Origin: an uncultured Clostridia bacterium
Lineage (GTDB): Bacteria > Bacillota > Clostridia > Christensenellales > CAG-314
NCBI GenBank assembly: GCA_934281515.1
Contig: CAKQXG010000008.1
Coordinates: 1 to 32,319 of the forward strand
DNA length: 32,319 nucleotides
Direction: 5' to 3'
Of the stretch, positions 7,584 to 14,456 are shown one piece after another. Below the pieces are notes generated by a model. It worked only from the letters and a program-made list of their open reading frames with translations, did not search any database and was not told the DNA's origin. The translations under genes and the position numbers were made by a program. How positions within the stretch are numbered: position 1 is the stretch's first letter; each line of letters begins with the position of its first letter.

Positions 7584-9938
7584 ATGAAAAACAAGTTTTG
7601 GACTATCGCACTTGTGGCGGTACTTGTGGTTGCGCTGGCTTTTGTCGCCTGCGGTTGCAATCCTCAAGCTGCCGACAAAGTTGTCGAAATCAAGCTTAAC
7701 ACTACACTTGTCAGGGTGGAGTACGAGCTTGGCGACGCTTTTACCATAGGCGGATTGAAAGTAACTGCCGTATACGAAAGCGGCAAGGCAGAAAACGTCA
7801 ACCTTAAAGAGCTGACTGTTTCTAAACCCGACATGAACGTCGAGGGCGAACAGACCGTCACCGTCAAGTGGAACGGTTTGGAGGCTAGCTACAAAATTAC
7901 CGTAATCGATCCCAACAAGGTGTTCGAAAACGAATGGAAGGCTGACTTTACCGTTAAGGCAGAGGGCGTTGTAGAGTTGTCGGCAGTCAAGGCTTATCTT
8001 ATCGACAGCGGTACGGGACGGCTCGGACCCAGTGACGTAGATCCTTCCGTGTCGGTTGGCGGTATGGTTGCAGGTGACAAGGTGGTGTATCGTTTCAATG
8101 CGGACAAGGCGGCAAAGGCCAAGTTGACAATTGACTTCGACCACAGCGGTCACGGCGGCACGCCCGTAAGCAACCTTATCGAATTTAACCTTAACGGTAC
8201 CAAACTGCAAACCGAAGCTAACTTCAATGCAGGTGAAGAAGGCCATTCTCACGCAGCATGGATGTGCTACCAAAAGACGCTTATCGGTGAAGTCGACATA
8301 GCCGAAGGTAAAAACACCCTTGTAATGACGTTTTTGGGCAACGGTTCCAACCTCAAAAGCATTATCCTCGACTTTGGCGGCAAAGAGCCTGCACCCGAAG
8401 CTACCATAAACGGAATTGTCATCGACACTGCCGACGTGCAGACGGAATTTGCCTTGGAGGAAACATTTAACAGTAAAGGACTTGTAGTCAAAAAGACTTA
8501 CACCGACGGAACCGAAGTTGCGGTTAGCGAAGGCGTTGTCGTAACCGGCGGCGACACGACGTCGGCAGGTAAAAAGACTGTGACCGTCACATGGGACAAG
8601 TACAGTAAAACTTACGAAATCAACGTTGCCGACAAGGCAAAGTTTGTAGTGGAGCCTACCGAAACGACACGTAAGTTTGTCCTTTCCGCACTGCAAGCCG
8701 AGCTTGACCCGACAATAAAGGTTGACGAAACGCACAACGACGTAGGCGGTATTGCCGCTGCAAACGCACCGTCGATCTTCTTCAGAATAAGCGCAAACAG
8801 CGACGTTCAGGCAAGGTTGCTGCTGGACATGGACGATTACTTCAAGGGCAGTGCGGTCGATAGTATACTGGATGTGTATGTCAACGGTGAAAAACTTGAC
8901 CTTGACGGCGTGATGTTTGTTACCCCCGCCCACGGACACGAACACATCGACTGGCACTGCAACAACGCCACAGTGCTTGGCAAAGTAGCACTTGCTACCG
9001 ACAAAGTGAATGTCATTGAACTGCGCTTTAAGGCCGATGCGACAAACGTGTTCGGTATCACGATCGACTACTCCGAAGACCAACCCGAACCCGAAGAAAA
9101 GACATACATCTTCGATGCGGAAAATGCATTGCTTGCTTCATGTATGACCGAGTTTAAGACCGGCGTAGGCGCACACGGCGACGCTCTCGTAGGCGACACG
9201 GGAGAAGGCGCAACTCAGACTTTTACCGTGTACGCGGCAAAAGCGGTTACCGTTTCGATACGTTTCCGCATTGCAAGCGGCGGAGCGACAACTCTTGACG
9301 CACTTGTCAAAAACTTTACCGTCAACGGCGTTGCAGTCGACCTTACCGGTGTAGACGTATCTGCGGGACAGGGCGCAAACTGGTACCAATGGACGAGCGG
9401 AACCGTAGGCAACGTTGAGTTGCAGGCGGGTGAAAACGTGTTGGCAATGAGCGCACAAGGCAACTTCGACTACATCGCAATCGTGTCCTCGGCGAAGCTG
9501 TCCGCTGCAAAAGACGGCGCTACGCTGACCAGACTTGACGGCACCAAGGCAACCAAAGAAGGCGGTTGCGGCGACGAGGAAGGCCATGAAGGTTGGATAA
9601 ACAACATTGCGGCGGGCAACAAGATTATCTTCAACTTTACTGCGACAGAGGGAGCCAAGGGTATGTTGGCACTTTACACCGACCACCAGGGCAGCGTAAA
9701 ACCCGATGTCAGCGCGATGATCAAAATTACCGTCAACGGCGAAGAATACACTTCAACGGCTCGTTACGCCTACTGCGGCGGTACTTGTCCCGACACATGG
9801 CACCATGCAATCGAAGTGAAACTGGGCGAAGTACAATTGAAAGCCGATAACACGATTGTAATAGAGTTTTTGACCGACTCCAACAGCAACTTTAACGGTA
9901 TAGGTATCTATGCCGACTGCGAAATCGCGGCAAAGTAA
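7584..9938 (+). CDS. Lipoprotein with Ig-like and CBM6/35-like modules
   Basis: This is a predicted surface lipoprotein of 784 residues, probably carbohydrate-binding. A signal peptide ends in FVAC, with C23 as likely lipidated residue. Two bacterial Ig-like (group 3) modules lie at about 33-108 and 273-352; both have the 'ELGD/ALEE...F...GL.V...Y..G' pattern and end in VTVKW/VTVTW. Four beta-sandwich modules can be aligned by eye (core segments about 166-270, 399-502, 555-640 and 681-782). The third opens with YIFDAENALLAS, typical of CBM6/CBM35. Modules share a Trp-containing loop (HSHAAW, HEHIDW, GANWYQW, CPDTWHH) followed by a G-x-V-x-L strand. No enzymatic motif is seen. It lies 12 bases after the hydrolase gene with its own AAAGGAGG, so it probably presents or captures glycans for that enzyme at the cell surface. 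Confidence 0.85.
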   Translation: MKNKFWTIALVAVLVVALAFVACGCNPQAADKVVEIKLNTTLVRVEYELGDAFTIGGLKVTAVYESGKAENVNLKELTVSKPDMNVEGEQTVTVKWNGLEASYKITVIDPNKVFENEWKADFTVKAEGVVELSAVKAYLIDSGTGRLGPSDVDPSVSVGGMVAGDKVVYRFNADKAAKAKLTIDFDHSGHGGTPVSNLIEFNLNGTKLQTEANFNAGEEGHSHAAWMCYQKTLIGEVDIAEGKNTLVMTFLGNGSNLKSIILDFGGKEPAPEATINGIVIDTADVQTEFALEETFNSKGLVVKKTYTDGTEVAVSEGVVVTGGDTTSAGKKTVTVTWDKYSKTYEINVADKAKFVVEPTETTRKFVLSALQAELDPTIKVDETHNDVGGIAAANAPSIFFRISANSDVQARLLLDMDDYFKGSAVDSILDVYVNGEKLDLDGVMFVTPAHGHEHIDWHCNNATVLGKVALATDKVNVIELRFKADATNVFGITIDYSEDQPEPEEKTYIFDAENALLASCMTEFKTGVGAHGDALVGDTGEGATQTFTVYAAKAVTVSIRFRIASGGATTLDALVKNFTVNGVAVDLTGVDVSAGQGANWYQWTSGTVGNVELQAGENVLAMSAQGNFDYIAIVSSAKLSAAKDGATLTRLDGTKATKEGGCGDEEGHEGWINNIAAGNKIIFNFTATEGAKGMLALYTDHQGSVKPDVSAMIKITVNGEEYTSTARYAYCGGTCPDTWHHAIEVKLGEVQLKADNTIVIEFLTDSNSNFNGIGIYADCEIAAK

Positions 9939-10005
9939 ACAATCGAATATCCGATAGATTAGGGGTGACGCTTCGCAGTATCATCGCTTGAAGATTTGTC
10001 GGAAA

Positions 10006-10047
10006 GGGAGCAAAGAGTAAAATGGCTCTTTGTTCCCTCTTTTTTTT
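10006..10047 (+). terminator. Intrinsic terminator of the hydrolase-lipoprotein operon
   Basis: GGGAGCAAAGAG (10006-10017) pairs with CTCTTTGTTCCC (10026-10037, one G-U pair), followed by a T-rich tail with eight consecutive T (10040-10047). Confidence 0.92.
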
Positions 10048-10084
10048 GTCGGCACGCCGACGAACTAGGGCAAAATGCGTAGTT

Positions 10085-10094
10085 TTTCGTCAAA
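10085..10094 (-). promoter_or_regulatory. Candidate Spo0A box upstream of spoIIGA
   Basis: On the minus strand this reads TTTGACGAAA, which contains an exact match to the core TGNCGAA of the 0A box. It lies 43 bases before the spoIIGA start. spoIIG operons are classic Spo0A~P targets, so the placement makes sense, but a single short match is weak evidence. Confidence 0.4.
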
Positions 10095-10136
10095 CAATTG
10101 CAAAGTTTTGATTTGCCGGAGTGGTAGACTTGAACC

Positions 10137-10913
10137 ATGGTAGTGTACGTCGAATGGGTCCTGCTGGATAACTTCCTTATGGACTACGTAATACTGTACG
10201 GCGCGGCTGTCACTTTGCGGTTTCGTTGCCCGTGGTGGCGCATTGCGCTGGGTTCCGCTGTTGGTGCCGTGGGTGCTGCAATAAGCGTATTTGTGCATGG
10301 AATTTTTGTATACGTATACAAAATTTCGTTACTTTTTGCAATGTCTTTGTGTGTGTGCGGCAGGGGTAAAAAATTATTTTGGTATATATTGCTGACGGCG
10401 GCATATACATTTACTTTGGGTGGCATTGTAATAGGTGTATTTAATCTGTTGCACGTGGACTACCTTACGTCCGACGGACTGATGTATACGCTCAACGTTC
10501 CCGTCGGCGTGTATGTTGCTGCCGTTGCGTTGTTTGCCGTGTTGGTGTATTCGCTGTACAAATACATTGTTGACGTCAAACGTGTGTCGGCGCACGTGGT
10601 TGGCGCAGCCGTCACAATGGGCAGTGTTGTCGCCAGGGTACGCGCCTTTCGTGACAGCGGAAACACCGTTACTTACAACGGTAAAGCAGTGTGCTTTGTA
10701 ACGGGGCGTATCAAGGGTTTTGCCGACTACTATGCGACGTGTTTGTTGCGTGGGCAAACCGTCTCTGTACAGGTGTGTACCGTATGCGGACAGCAGCAAA
10801 TTGCCGCCGTTACCGCGCTGTTACAGGTGGACGGCGAGGCGGAACGGCAAGTGTATCTTGCATTGCCGCAAAACAAGTGTCCTGCCCTGTATGAGCTGAT
10901 TATTGATGTTTAA
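10137..10913 (+). CDS. spoIIGA: Sporulation sigma-E processing peptidase SpoIIGA
   Basis: SpoIIGA is the membrane aspartic protease that removes the pro-sequence of sigma-E during spore development. The 258-residue product has a hydrophobic N-terminal half with about five membrane segments (to about residue 148), opening with MVVYVEW.LLDNFLMDY, typical of the family. The C-terminal half is the protease domain with the active-site motif RDSGN: D173 is the catalytic aspartate, S replacing the usual T of DTGN. The next gene, 25 bases downstream, is sigE, its substrate, as in Bacillus and clostridia. The start at ATG 10137 has only a weak, distant GGAG and is chosen from family resemblance. A 20-bp palindrome lies within the coding sequence (10304-10323). 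Confidence 0.93.
   Translation: MVVYVEWVLLDNFLMDYVILYGAAVTLRFRCPWWRIALGSAVGAVGAAISVFVHGIFVYVYKISLLFAMSLCVCGRGKKLFWYILLTAAYTFTLGGIVIGVFNLLHVDYLTSDGLMYTLNVPVGVYVAAVALFAVLVYSLYKYIVDVKRVSAHVVGAAVTMGSVVARVRAFRDSGNTVTYNGKAVCFVTGRIKGFADYYATCLLRGQTVSVQVCTVCGQQQIAAVTALLQVDGEAERQVYLALPQNKCPALYELIIDV
10304..10323. repeat. Perfect 20-bp palindrome inside spoIIGA
   Basis: TTTTGTATAC is followed directly by its own reverse complement GTATACAAAA. The right part belongs to a 17-base sequence, ATACGTATACAAAATTT, found at 10310-10326 and again at 24565-24581 upstream of the HAD phosphatase gene. Confidence 0.6.
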
Positions 10914-10938
10914 ATTGACATTTACGGAGGTTTAACAT

Positions 10939-11643
10939 ATGAAACTGATACAAATGCTGTCTGCTCTCTTGCAACGTATGTCTCTGTCCGATCGCGTGGT
11001 GCATTATCTGTGCGGCACCGAGGCGTTACCTACGCCCTTGACTCCCGAACAGGAAGCCGACGCATTGAAACGGTTTGCCGAGGGCGACAAGGAGGCAAAG
11101 GATACGCTGGTGGAGCACAACCTGCGCCTTGTCGTATTTCTGTCCAAAAAATACGAAACGACGGGTATAGACATGGAGGACATTGTATCCGTAGGTACTA
11201 TCGGTCTCATTAAGGCGATAAACAGTTTTAAGCCGGAAAAGCAAATCAAGCTTGCTACATACGCCAGCCGCTGTATAGAAAACGAGATACTGATGTATAT
11301 GCGCAAGTTGTCGCGCCGCAGGCAGGAAGTAAGTCTTGACGAGCCGTTAAACGTCGATGGCGAGGGCAACGAGTTGTTGCTTGCCGACATTCTCGGCACC
11401 GATTGCGACGCCGTGTACACCCATATGGAAGGCGAAGTGGAGCGGCAGTTGCTTGTCGACGGGTTGCAACGCTTGTCCGGGCGCGAACAACAAATCATAC
11501 GTATGCGTTTCGGATTGTTCGGAGAAGAAGAGCGCACGCAAAAGGAAGTCGCCGACGTGCTGGGTATCTCGCAGTCCTACATATCCCGTCTGGAAAAGAA
11601 AATCATTCGTCGCCTACGCAAGGAAATCGGCAAGTTGGTATGA
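10939..11643 (+). CDS. sigE: RNA polymerase sporulation sigma factor SigE (pro-sigma-E)
   Basis: Sigma-E is the first mother-cell-specific sigma factor of sporulation. The 234-residue protein has the family's N-terminal pro-sequence (about 1-27, MKLIQMLSALLQ...YLCGTEALP) that is removed by SpoIIGA. Region 2 follows with LVEHNLRLVVFLSKKYE and the -10 recognition block FKPEKQIKLATYASRCIENEI written in pieces across residues about 95-120. Region 4 has an EEERTQKEVADVLGIS helix-turn-helix and ends in ISRLEKKIIRRLRKE. The segment SLDEPLNVDGEGNELLL is typical of SigE rather than SigG or SigK. ATG 10939 is preceded by GGAGG (10926-10930) at eight bases. It is co-transcribed with spoIIGA; no sigG gene follows, unlike in Bacillus. 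Confidence 0.97.
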   Translation: MKLIQMLSALLQRMSLSDRVVHYLCGTEALPTPLTPEQEADALKRFAEGDKEAKDTLVEHNLRLVVFLSKKYETTGIDMEDIVSVGTIGLIKAINSFKPEKQIKLATYASRCIENEILMYMRKLSRRRQEVSLDEPLNVDGEGNELLLADILGTDCDAVYTHMEGEVERQLLVDGLQRLSGREQQIIRMRFGLFGEEERTQKEVADVLGISQSYISRLEKKIIRRLRKEIGKLV

Positions 11644-11863
11644 TTTTTTGTGTAACGGTTAGTGTGGGGGAAAGATAATTCTTTGAGGGAAGAATACTTC
11701 GGGACAATTACTGTATTTATGTCTGTTGCATTGTTTTTCTCATCAATGTGGCACACCTGCCGTAGGCGCCCCGTGTTTCCACTGCGCCCCAAAACCTTTC
11801 AAAAACATCAAAAAGATTGAATACGCATTGCATAAATAGTGTACGCCTATTGCAATACGGACA

Positions 11864-11882
11864 ATGTACACAAATTGTACAT
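11864..11882. promoter_or_regulatory. Operator-like inverted repeat ATGTACA-N5-TGTACAT
   Basis: Two perfect 7-base arms are separated by CAAAT, about 110 bases before the -35 box of the next promoter. The geometry suits a dimeric regulator, but no regulator gene is adjacent and the distance is long. Confidence 0.4.
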
Positions 11883-11992
11883 CAGATATTATATGCGACG
11901 ATTGATTGTAGAAAAAATTGCTTTCCGTAGAGAAAATTTGTAAAAAACTACAACAAAATTCGACAAAAAATTGAAAAATTCGGTGTAAACAA

Positions 11993-12021
11993 TTGCATTT
12001 GTTTTATGAGTGTGGTATAGT
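11993..12021 (+). promoter_or_regulatory. Promoter of the small membrane protein gene
   Basis: TTGCAT (11993-11998), 17 bases, TATAGT (12016-12021). The leader is about 50 bases and ends in the ribosome binding site GGAGG (12067-12071). Confidence 0.6.
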
Positions 12022-12078
12022 ATTAGAGATAACAAAGATGGTCAGTTATCTGATGTGAGGATTTTTGGAGGTTTATTT

Positions 12079-12465
12079 ATGAAGAAAAACAACATTTTGA
12101 TGATTATCCTTGGTGGAATTTTGTGCGCGGCAGCGATTGTGTTGTCACTTGTTTCCTTCAAGGATCAAGCTTTCTTGCAATTGGCTTTTGTCAAGTTCCC
12201 TTACCTTGTGTCTGCTATTCCGTTTGCGGGTGGTGTTGCGCTTGTGTATTTCGGCTTGGAAAGCAAGATGTTCGCACGTCGTTTGGCAAAGATTTTGTTT
12301 GCTTCCGGTGCTATCATCATCAGCCTGTCTTGGGCAGTAGATTTCATCAGATATTTCTCTGGTGAACCCATGGTTGCTGTTTTTGCAGGATTATTTACGG
12401 CTGTATGGCAAGCTCTCGGCGTATATCTTCTCGCTACGGCTCTGTCCGACAAACCGACAAAGTAA
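12079..12465 (+). CDS. Small four-helix membrane protein, unknown function
   Basis: This 128-residue protein is not a family I recognise. It has four hydrophobic segments (about 5-27, 38-60, 70-92 and 96-122) with short polar links and a basic MKKN start. There is no signal peptide, lipobox or catalytic motif. The frame is open from 12010, but ATG 12079 is chosen because GGAGG lies seven bases before it and because the upstream codons would be mostly within the leader of the promoter at 11993-12021. It stands as a single-gene unit, with its own promoter and a strong terminator directly after. Confidence 0.8.
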   Translation: MKKNNILMIILGGILCAAAIVLSLVSFKDQAFLQLAFVKFPYLVSAIPFAGGVALVYFGLESKMFARRLAKILFASGAIIISLSWAVDFIRYFSGEPMVAVFAGLFTAVWQALGVYLLATALSDKPTK

Positions 12466-12481
12466 ATAGGTCGCAACAAAC

Positions 12482-12514
12482 AAAAAGCGTGCTCGATTCG
12501 AGTACGCTTTTTTT
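12482..12514 (+). terminator. Intrinsic terminator, usable in both directions
   Basis: AAAAAGCGTGCTCG (12482-12495) and CGAGTACGCTTTTT (12499-12512) pair around ATT with one G-U pair, and T residues continue to 12514. The A-rich left flank gives a T tail on the minus strand as well, so it may also stop the SDR transcript coming from the right. Confidence 0.9.
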
Positions 12515-12634
12515 GTTGCCTGAAAAACTGATATGCAAGGCGCGTAAATGTCATTAGACTCACTGTACAACATAGTGCTGCACAAACCATGCCCTAAGCA
12601 AACAGTTCCGCTTATTGATTCGTTATCCGTTAAA

Positions 12635-13399
12635 TCAGTCTTTCGGTTCCGTACCGCGAGTTGCGAGGCATCTGCCGCCATCGACCACAAGATTGTGTCC
12701 AGTGATAAAACGCGCATCATCCGAAGCGAGAAACATGACCGCCGCCGTGATGTCGTGCGGAGATGGAGTCATGCGCAAATAGTTCGTGTATGACAGATCG
12801 CCACCGGTTGCGTTTGCAGTGGGAATCATGCCCGGGCAAACCGCATTTACGTTTACACCGAACTTGCCGAGCTCTTTTGCCATGGACTTGGTCATACTTA
12901 ACACTCCGCCTTTCGCCGCTCCGTATTCGGTGTGCATGACGTGTCCGTTCAGTCCCACGACCGAAGTAGTGTTGACTATCTTGCCGCCCTTGCCTTTTTC
13001 TATCATAACTCTCGCACACTGGCGAGCGAAATAATAGCTGCCGTAAAGATTGACCTTGATAATTCTGTCGAAAATCTCCGGTGACTGTTCGTACGAGAGC
13101 GCTCGGTCTTTTCTCGCGCTTCCGCCGGCAATGTTCGCTAACACGTCCACGCCACCGAAGTCTGCGACTATATTGTTTACACACTTCTCGACCGCGTGAA
13201 AATCGGTCACGTCGCAAACGTAAGCCTTTGCTTTGCCGCCGTTTTCGATTATTTTCTTTACCGTTTCGTTCGCGGTTTCGCCGTTGAAATCGACTACCGC
13301 GACCTTTGCACCCTCGGTTGCGAACGAAATCGCCGTGTCCGATCCAATACCGCCGCCTGCGCCCGTTACTACAACCACCTTACTTTCAAATCTTTTCAT
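12635..13399 (-). CDS. Short-chain dehydrogenase/reductase (FabG-like SDR)
   Basis: This classical SDR oxidoreductase has 254 residues, usual for the family. The nucleotide-binding motif TGAGGGIG is at 12-19, an aspartate (D37) ends the second strand and favours NAD(H), NIAGG is at 89-93, and the catalytic residues are S146, Y159 and K163 in the Y-x3-K pattern. CPGMI (188-192) and VVDGG (238-242) complete the fold. The substrate cannot be told; FabG-like sugar, bile-acid or 3-hydroxyacyl dehydrogenases share these features. ATG at 13399 is preceded by AAGGAG. A longer frame to 13438 lacks a ribosome binding site. It is transcribed alone from a promoter at 13588-13616, with a palindrome over the -10 box, so it is probably repressor-controlled. 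Confidence 0.92.
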   Translation of the reverse strand: MKRFESKVVVVTGAGGGIGSDTAISFATEGAKVAVVDFNGETANETVKKIIENGGKAKAYVCDVTDFHAVEKCVNNIVADFGGVDVLANIAGGSARKDRALSYEQSPEIFDRIIKVNLYGSYYFARQCARVMIEKGKGGKIVNTTSVVGLNGHVMHTEYGAAKGGVLSMTKSMAKELGKFGVNVNAVCPGMIPTANATGGDLSYTNYLRMTPSPHDITAAVMFLASDDARFITGHNLVVDGGRCLATRGTEPKD

Positions 13400-13574
13400 A
13401 GTATTTCTCCTTGTATAATAAAGCTCCAAGCAACCCATTTGCTTTTAATTGCTTATCCCATAGTTTTTATGAGATAACATTTTTACAAACAGAGTTTTCT
13501 CTGCGTTCTCCTTGCAGTCATCGTTTTTGTGTAAACGCTTTTATTGTTCTCTCTGCCGATCTGAGTTTGTGGAT

Positions 13575-13591
13575 TACTTACGTAGTAAGTA
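13575..13591. promoter_or_regulatory. Operator-like palindrome over the SDR promoter
   Basis: TACTTAC-GTA-GTAAGTA is a perfect inverted repeat with 7-base arms. It overlaps the -10 box of the minus-strand SDR promoter by four bases and covers its predicted transcription start, the usual position for a repressor site. Confidence 0.6.
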
Positions 13592-13616
13592 TAAATGAGT
13601 GTTCGCCGCGTGTAAA
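13588..13616 (-). promoter_or_regulatory. Promoter of the SDR gene
   Basis: On the minus strand TTTACA (13611-13616), 17 bases, TATACT (13588-13593). The predicted start near 13581 gives a leader of about 180 bases before ATG 13399. Confidence 0.65.
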
Positions 13617-13795
13617 TAGTTAAGTTGATACTTTTATGTTTTATGATACAAAATATGTGGTATGTCAAATAAGCAAAGTACAAATAAGTTTACTAGTGCT
13701 TATTCGATGCAAGCAATTTGCCTTTTATTTTGCCTAAATATACAGCATATTTAAAGAATTCCTAAAAAAAAATCACCCAACCTACCTCTATTCAC

Positions 13796-13827
13796 TTGAC
13801 AGGGGGGGGGGGCAAATGATGTATAAT
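13796..13827 (+). promoter_or_regulatory. Consensus promoter with an 11-G tract in its spacer, probable phase-variable switch
   Basis: A perfect TTGACA (13796-13801) and a perfect TATAAT (13822-13827) are separated by 20 bases, of which the first eleven are G (13802-13812). A spacer of 20 is too long for good activity; 8 or 9 G would restore 17 or 18 bases. Homopolymer slippage in a promoter spacer is an established on/off mechanism, for instance at porA of Neisseria meningitidis. The predicted transcript starts near 13834 and reads into the membrane protein and pilin-like genes. Confidence 0.75.
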
Positions 13828-13921
13828 ACAAATATATATGCACAGCCGATTGATTGCACGTGTTTGTTTTCGTTGCTTTGTGGCTGTCCTTACAAATGCT
13901 TACGACAGGGGAGACGGAGTT

Positions 13922-14362
13922 TTGTATACTATTTGTGCCTACATCATACTAAATTTGGTATTTGCCACAATGCTTGAGCGTAAAAAGCACATCATTGCGG
14001 TCATTTTCCATTCAATGATGTTTTTCGGTACGCTTACCCTGTTGGTACTTTGTGCGGAGAACGGCGTTTTGGCAGACTCTGCATGCAATTTCCTTGGCGA
14101 ACGGTACTACCGCATTGTGCTGACCATGATGAGTACATCGGACGTCAGTATCTTTGTTCCCTTTGCCGTGGCGGAGCTACTTGTTGTGATACAAATGGCG
14201 GTGGTGGCGTTTTTCATCGCTATGCGCATCGTCATTCGCCTGCGTGACAGTGCAGATGCCAAGCAGGAGGAGTTCGACCGCCAAACGAACAAACCCGTAT
14301 GCCACACAAAGTGCGCTGTTTTGCGCAAGTTGTGCTACTTGTTTGCTGAAATACGATGTTAG
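13922..14362 (+). CDS. Small membrane protein of unknown function under the poly-G promoter
   Basis: This is a predicted membrane protein, 146 residues from TTG 13922, with hydrophobic segments at about 1-17, 24-44 and 76-105 and a hydrophilic Cys-rich tail ending in CYLFAEIRC. I do not recognise the family. TTG 13922 is preceded by GGGGAG (13908-13913) at eight bases and places a membrane helix at the N-terminus. The frame is also open to ATG 13838, but that codon has no ribosome binding site, lies only about four bases after the predicted transcript start, and would add a Cys/Arg-rich stretch of 28 residues. The gene lies between the switchable promoter and the prepilin-like gene with no terminator between, so the two are probably co-regulated. 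Start choice is uncertain. Confidence 0.6.
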   Translation: MYTICAYIILNLVFATMLERKKHIIAVIFHSMMFFGTLTLLVLCAENGVLADSACNFLGERYYRIVLTMMSTSDVSIFVPFAVAELLVVIQMAVVAFFIAMRIVIRLRDSADAKQEEFDRQTNKPVCHTKCAVLRKLCYLFAEIRC

Positions 14363-14404
14363 TATTCTTGTTTTTTATGTCGGCGTTTACAAAAGACGCA
14401 CCTT

Positions 14405-14430
14405 GGTATAGGGGCGTTTGTCCCCATGCC
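14405..14430 (+). promoter_or_regulatory. Hairpin in the leader of the prepilin-like gene
   Basis: GGTAT-A-GGGG pairs with CCCC-ATGCC around CGTTTGT: nine pairs with one bulged A. It is not followed by T residues, so it is not a terminator. It ends about a dozen bases before the AAGGAG ribosome binding site of the 14457 gene and may affect translation or mRNA stability. Confidence 0.4.
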
Positions 14431-14456
14431 TACATTAAAAAAGGAGAATATTTTAT

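Larger units (their letters stand above)
11644..12078. other. 435-base gene-free stretch after sigE
   Basis: No credible gene was found here. No clear terminator follows sigE. The second half is very AT-rich and holds a 10-bp palindrome TATTGCAATA (11848-11857), an operator-like inverted repeat (11864-11882) and the promoter of the next gene (11993-12021). A 33-codon reading frame starting near 11718 has no ribosome binding site and was not accepted. Confidence 0.6.
13400..13795. other. Long leader and intergenic region between SDR gene and poly-G promoter
   Basis: This AT-rich stretch holds the SDR promoter and operator (13575-13616) and a leader of about 180 bases. The leader can form a 10-bp hairpin (13453-13462 with 13468-13477). 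The part from 13620 to 13795 contains an A9 run near 13755 and no gene that I can support. Confidence 0.6.

Noticed and set aside
7044..9083. 679-codon open frame on the minus strand
   Set aside because: It lies opposite the hydrolase and lipoprotein genes, has no ribosome binding site, and its product is Cys/Val/His-rich with no recognisable domain. The genome's codon choice leaves long open frames on the opposite strand.
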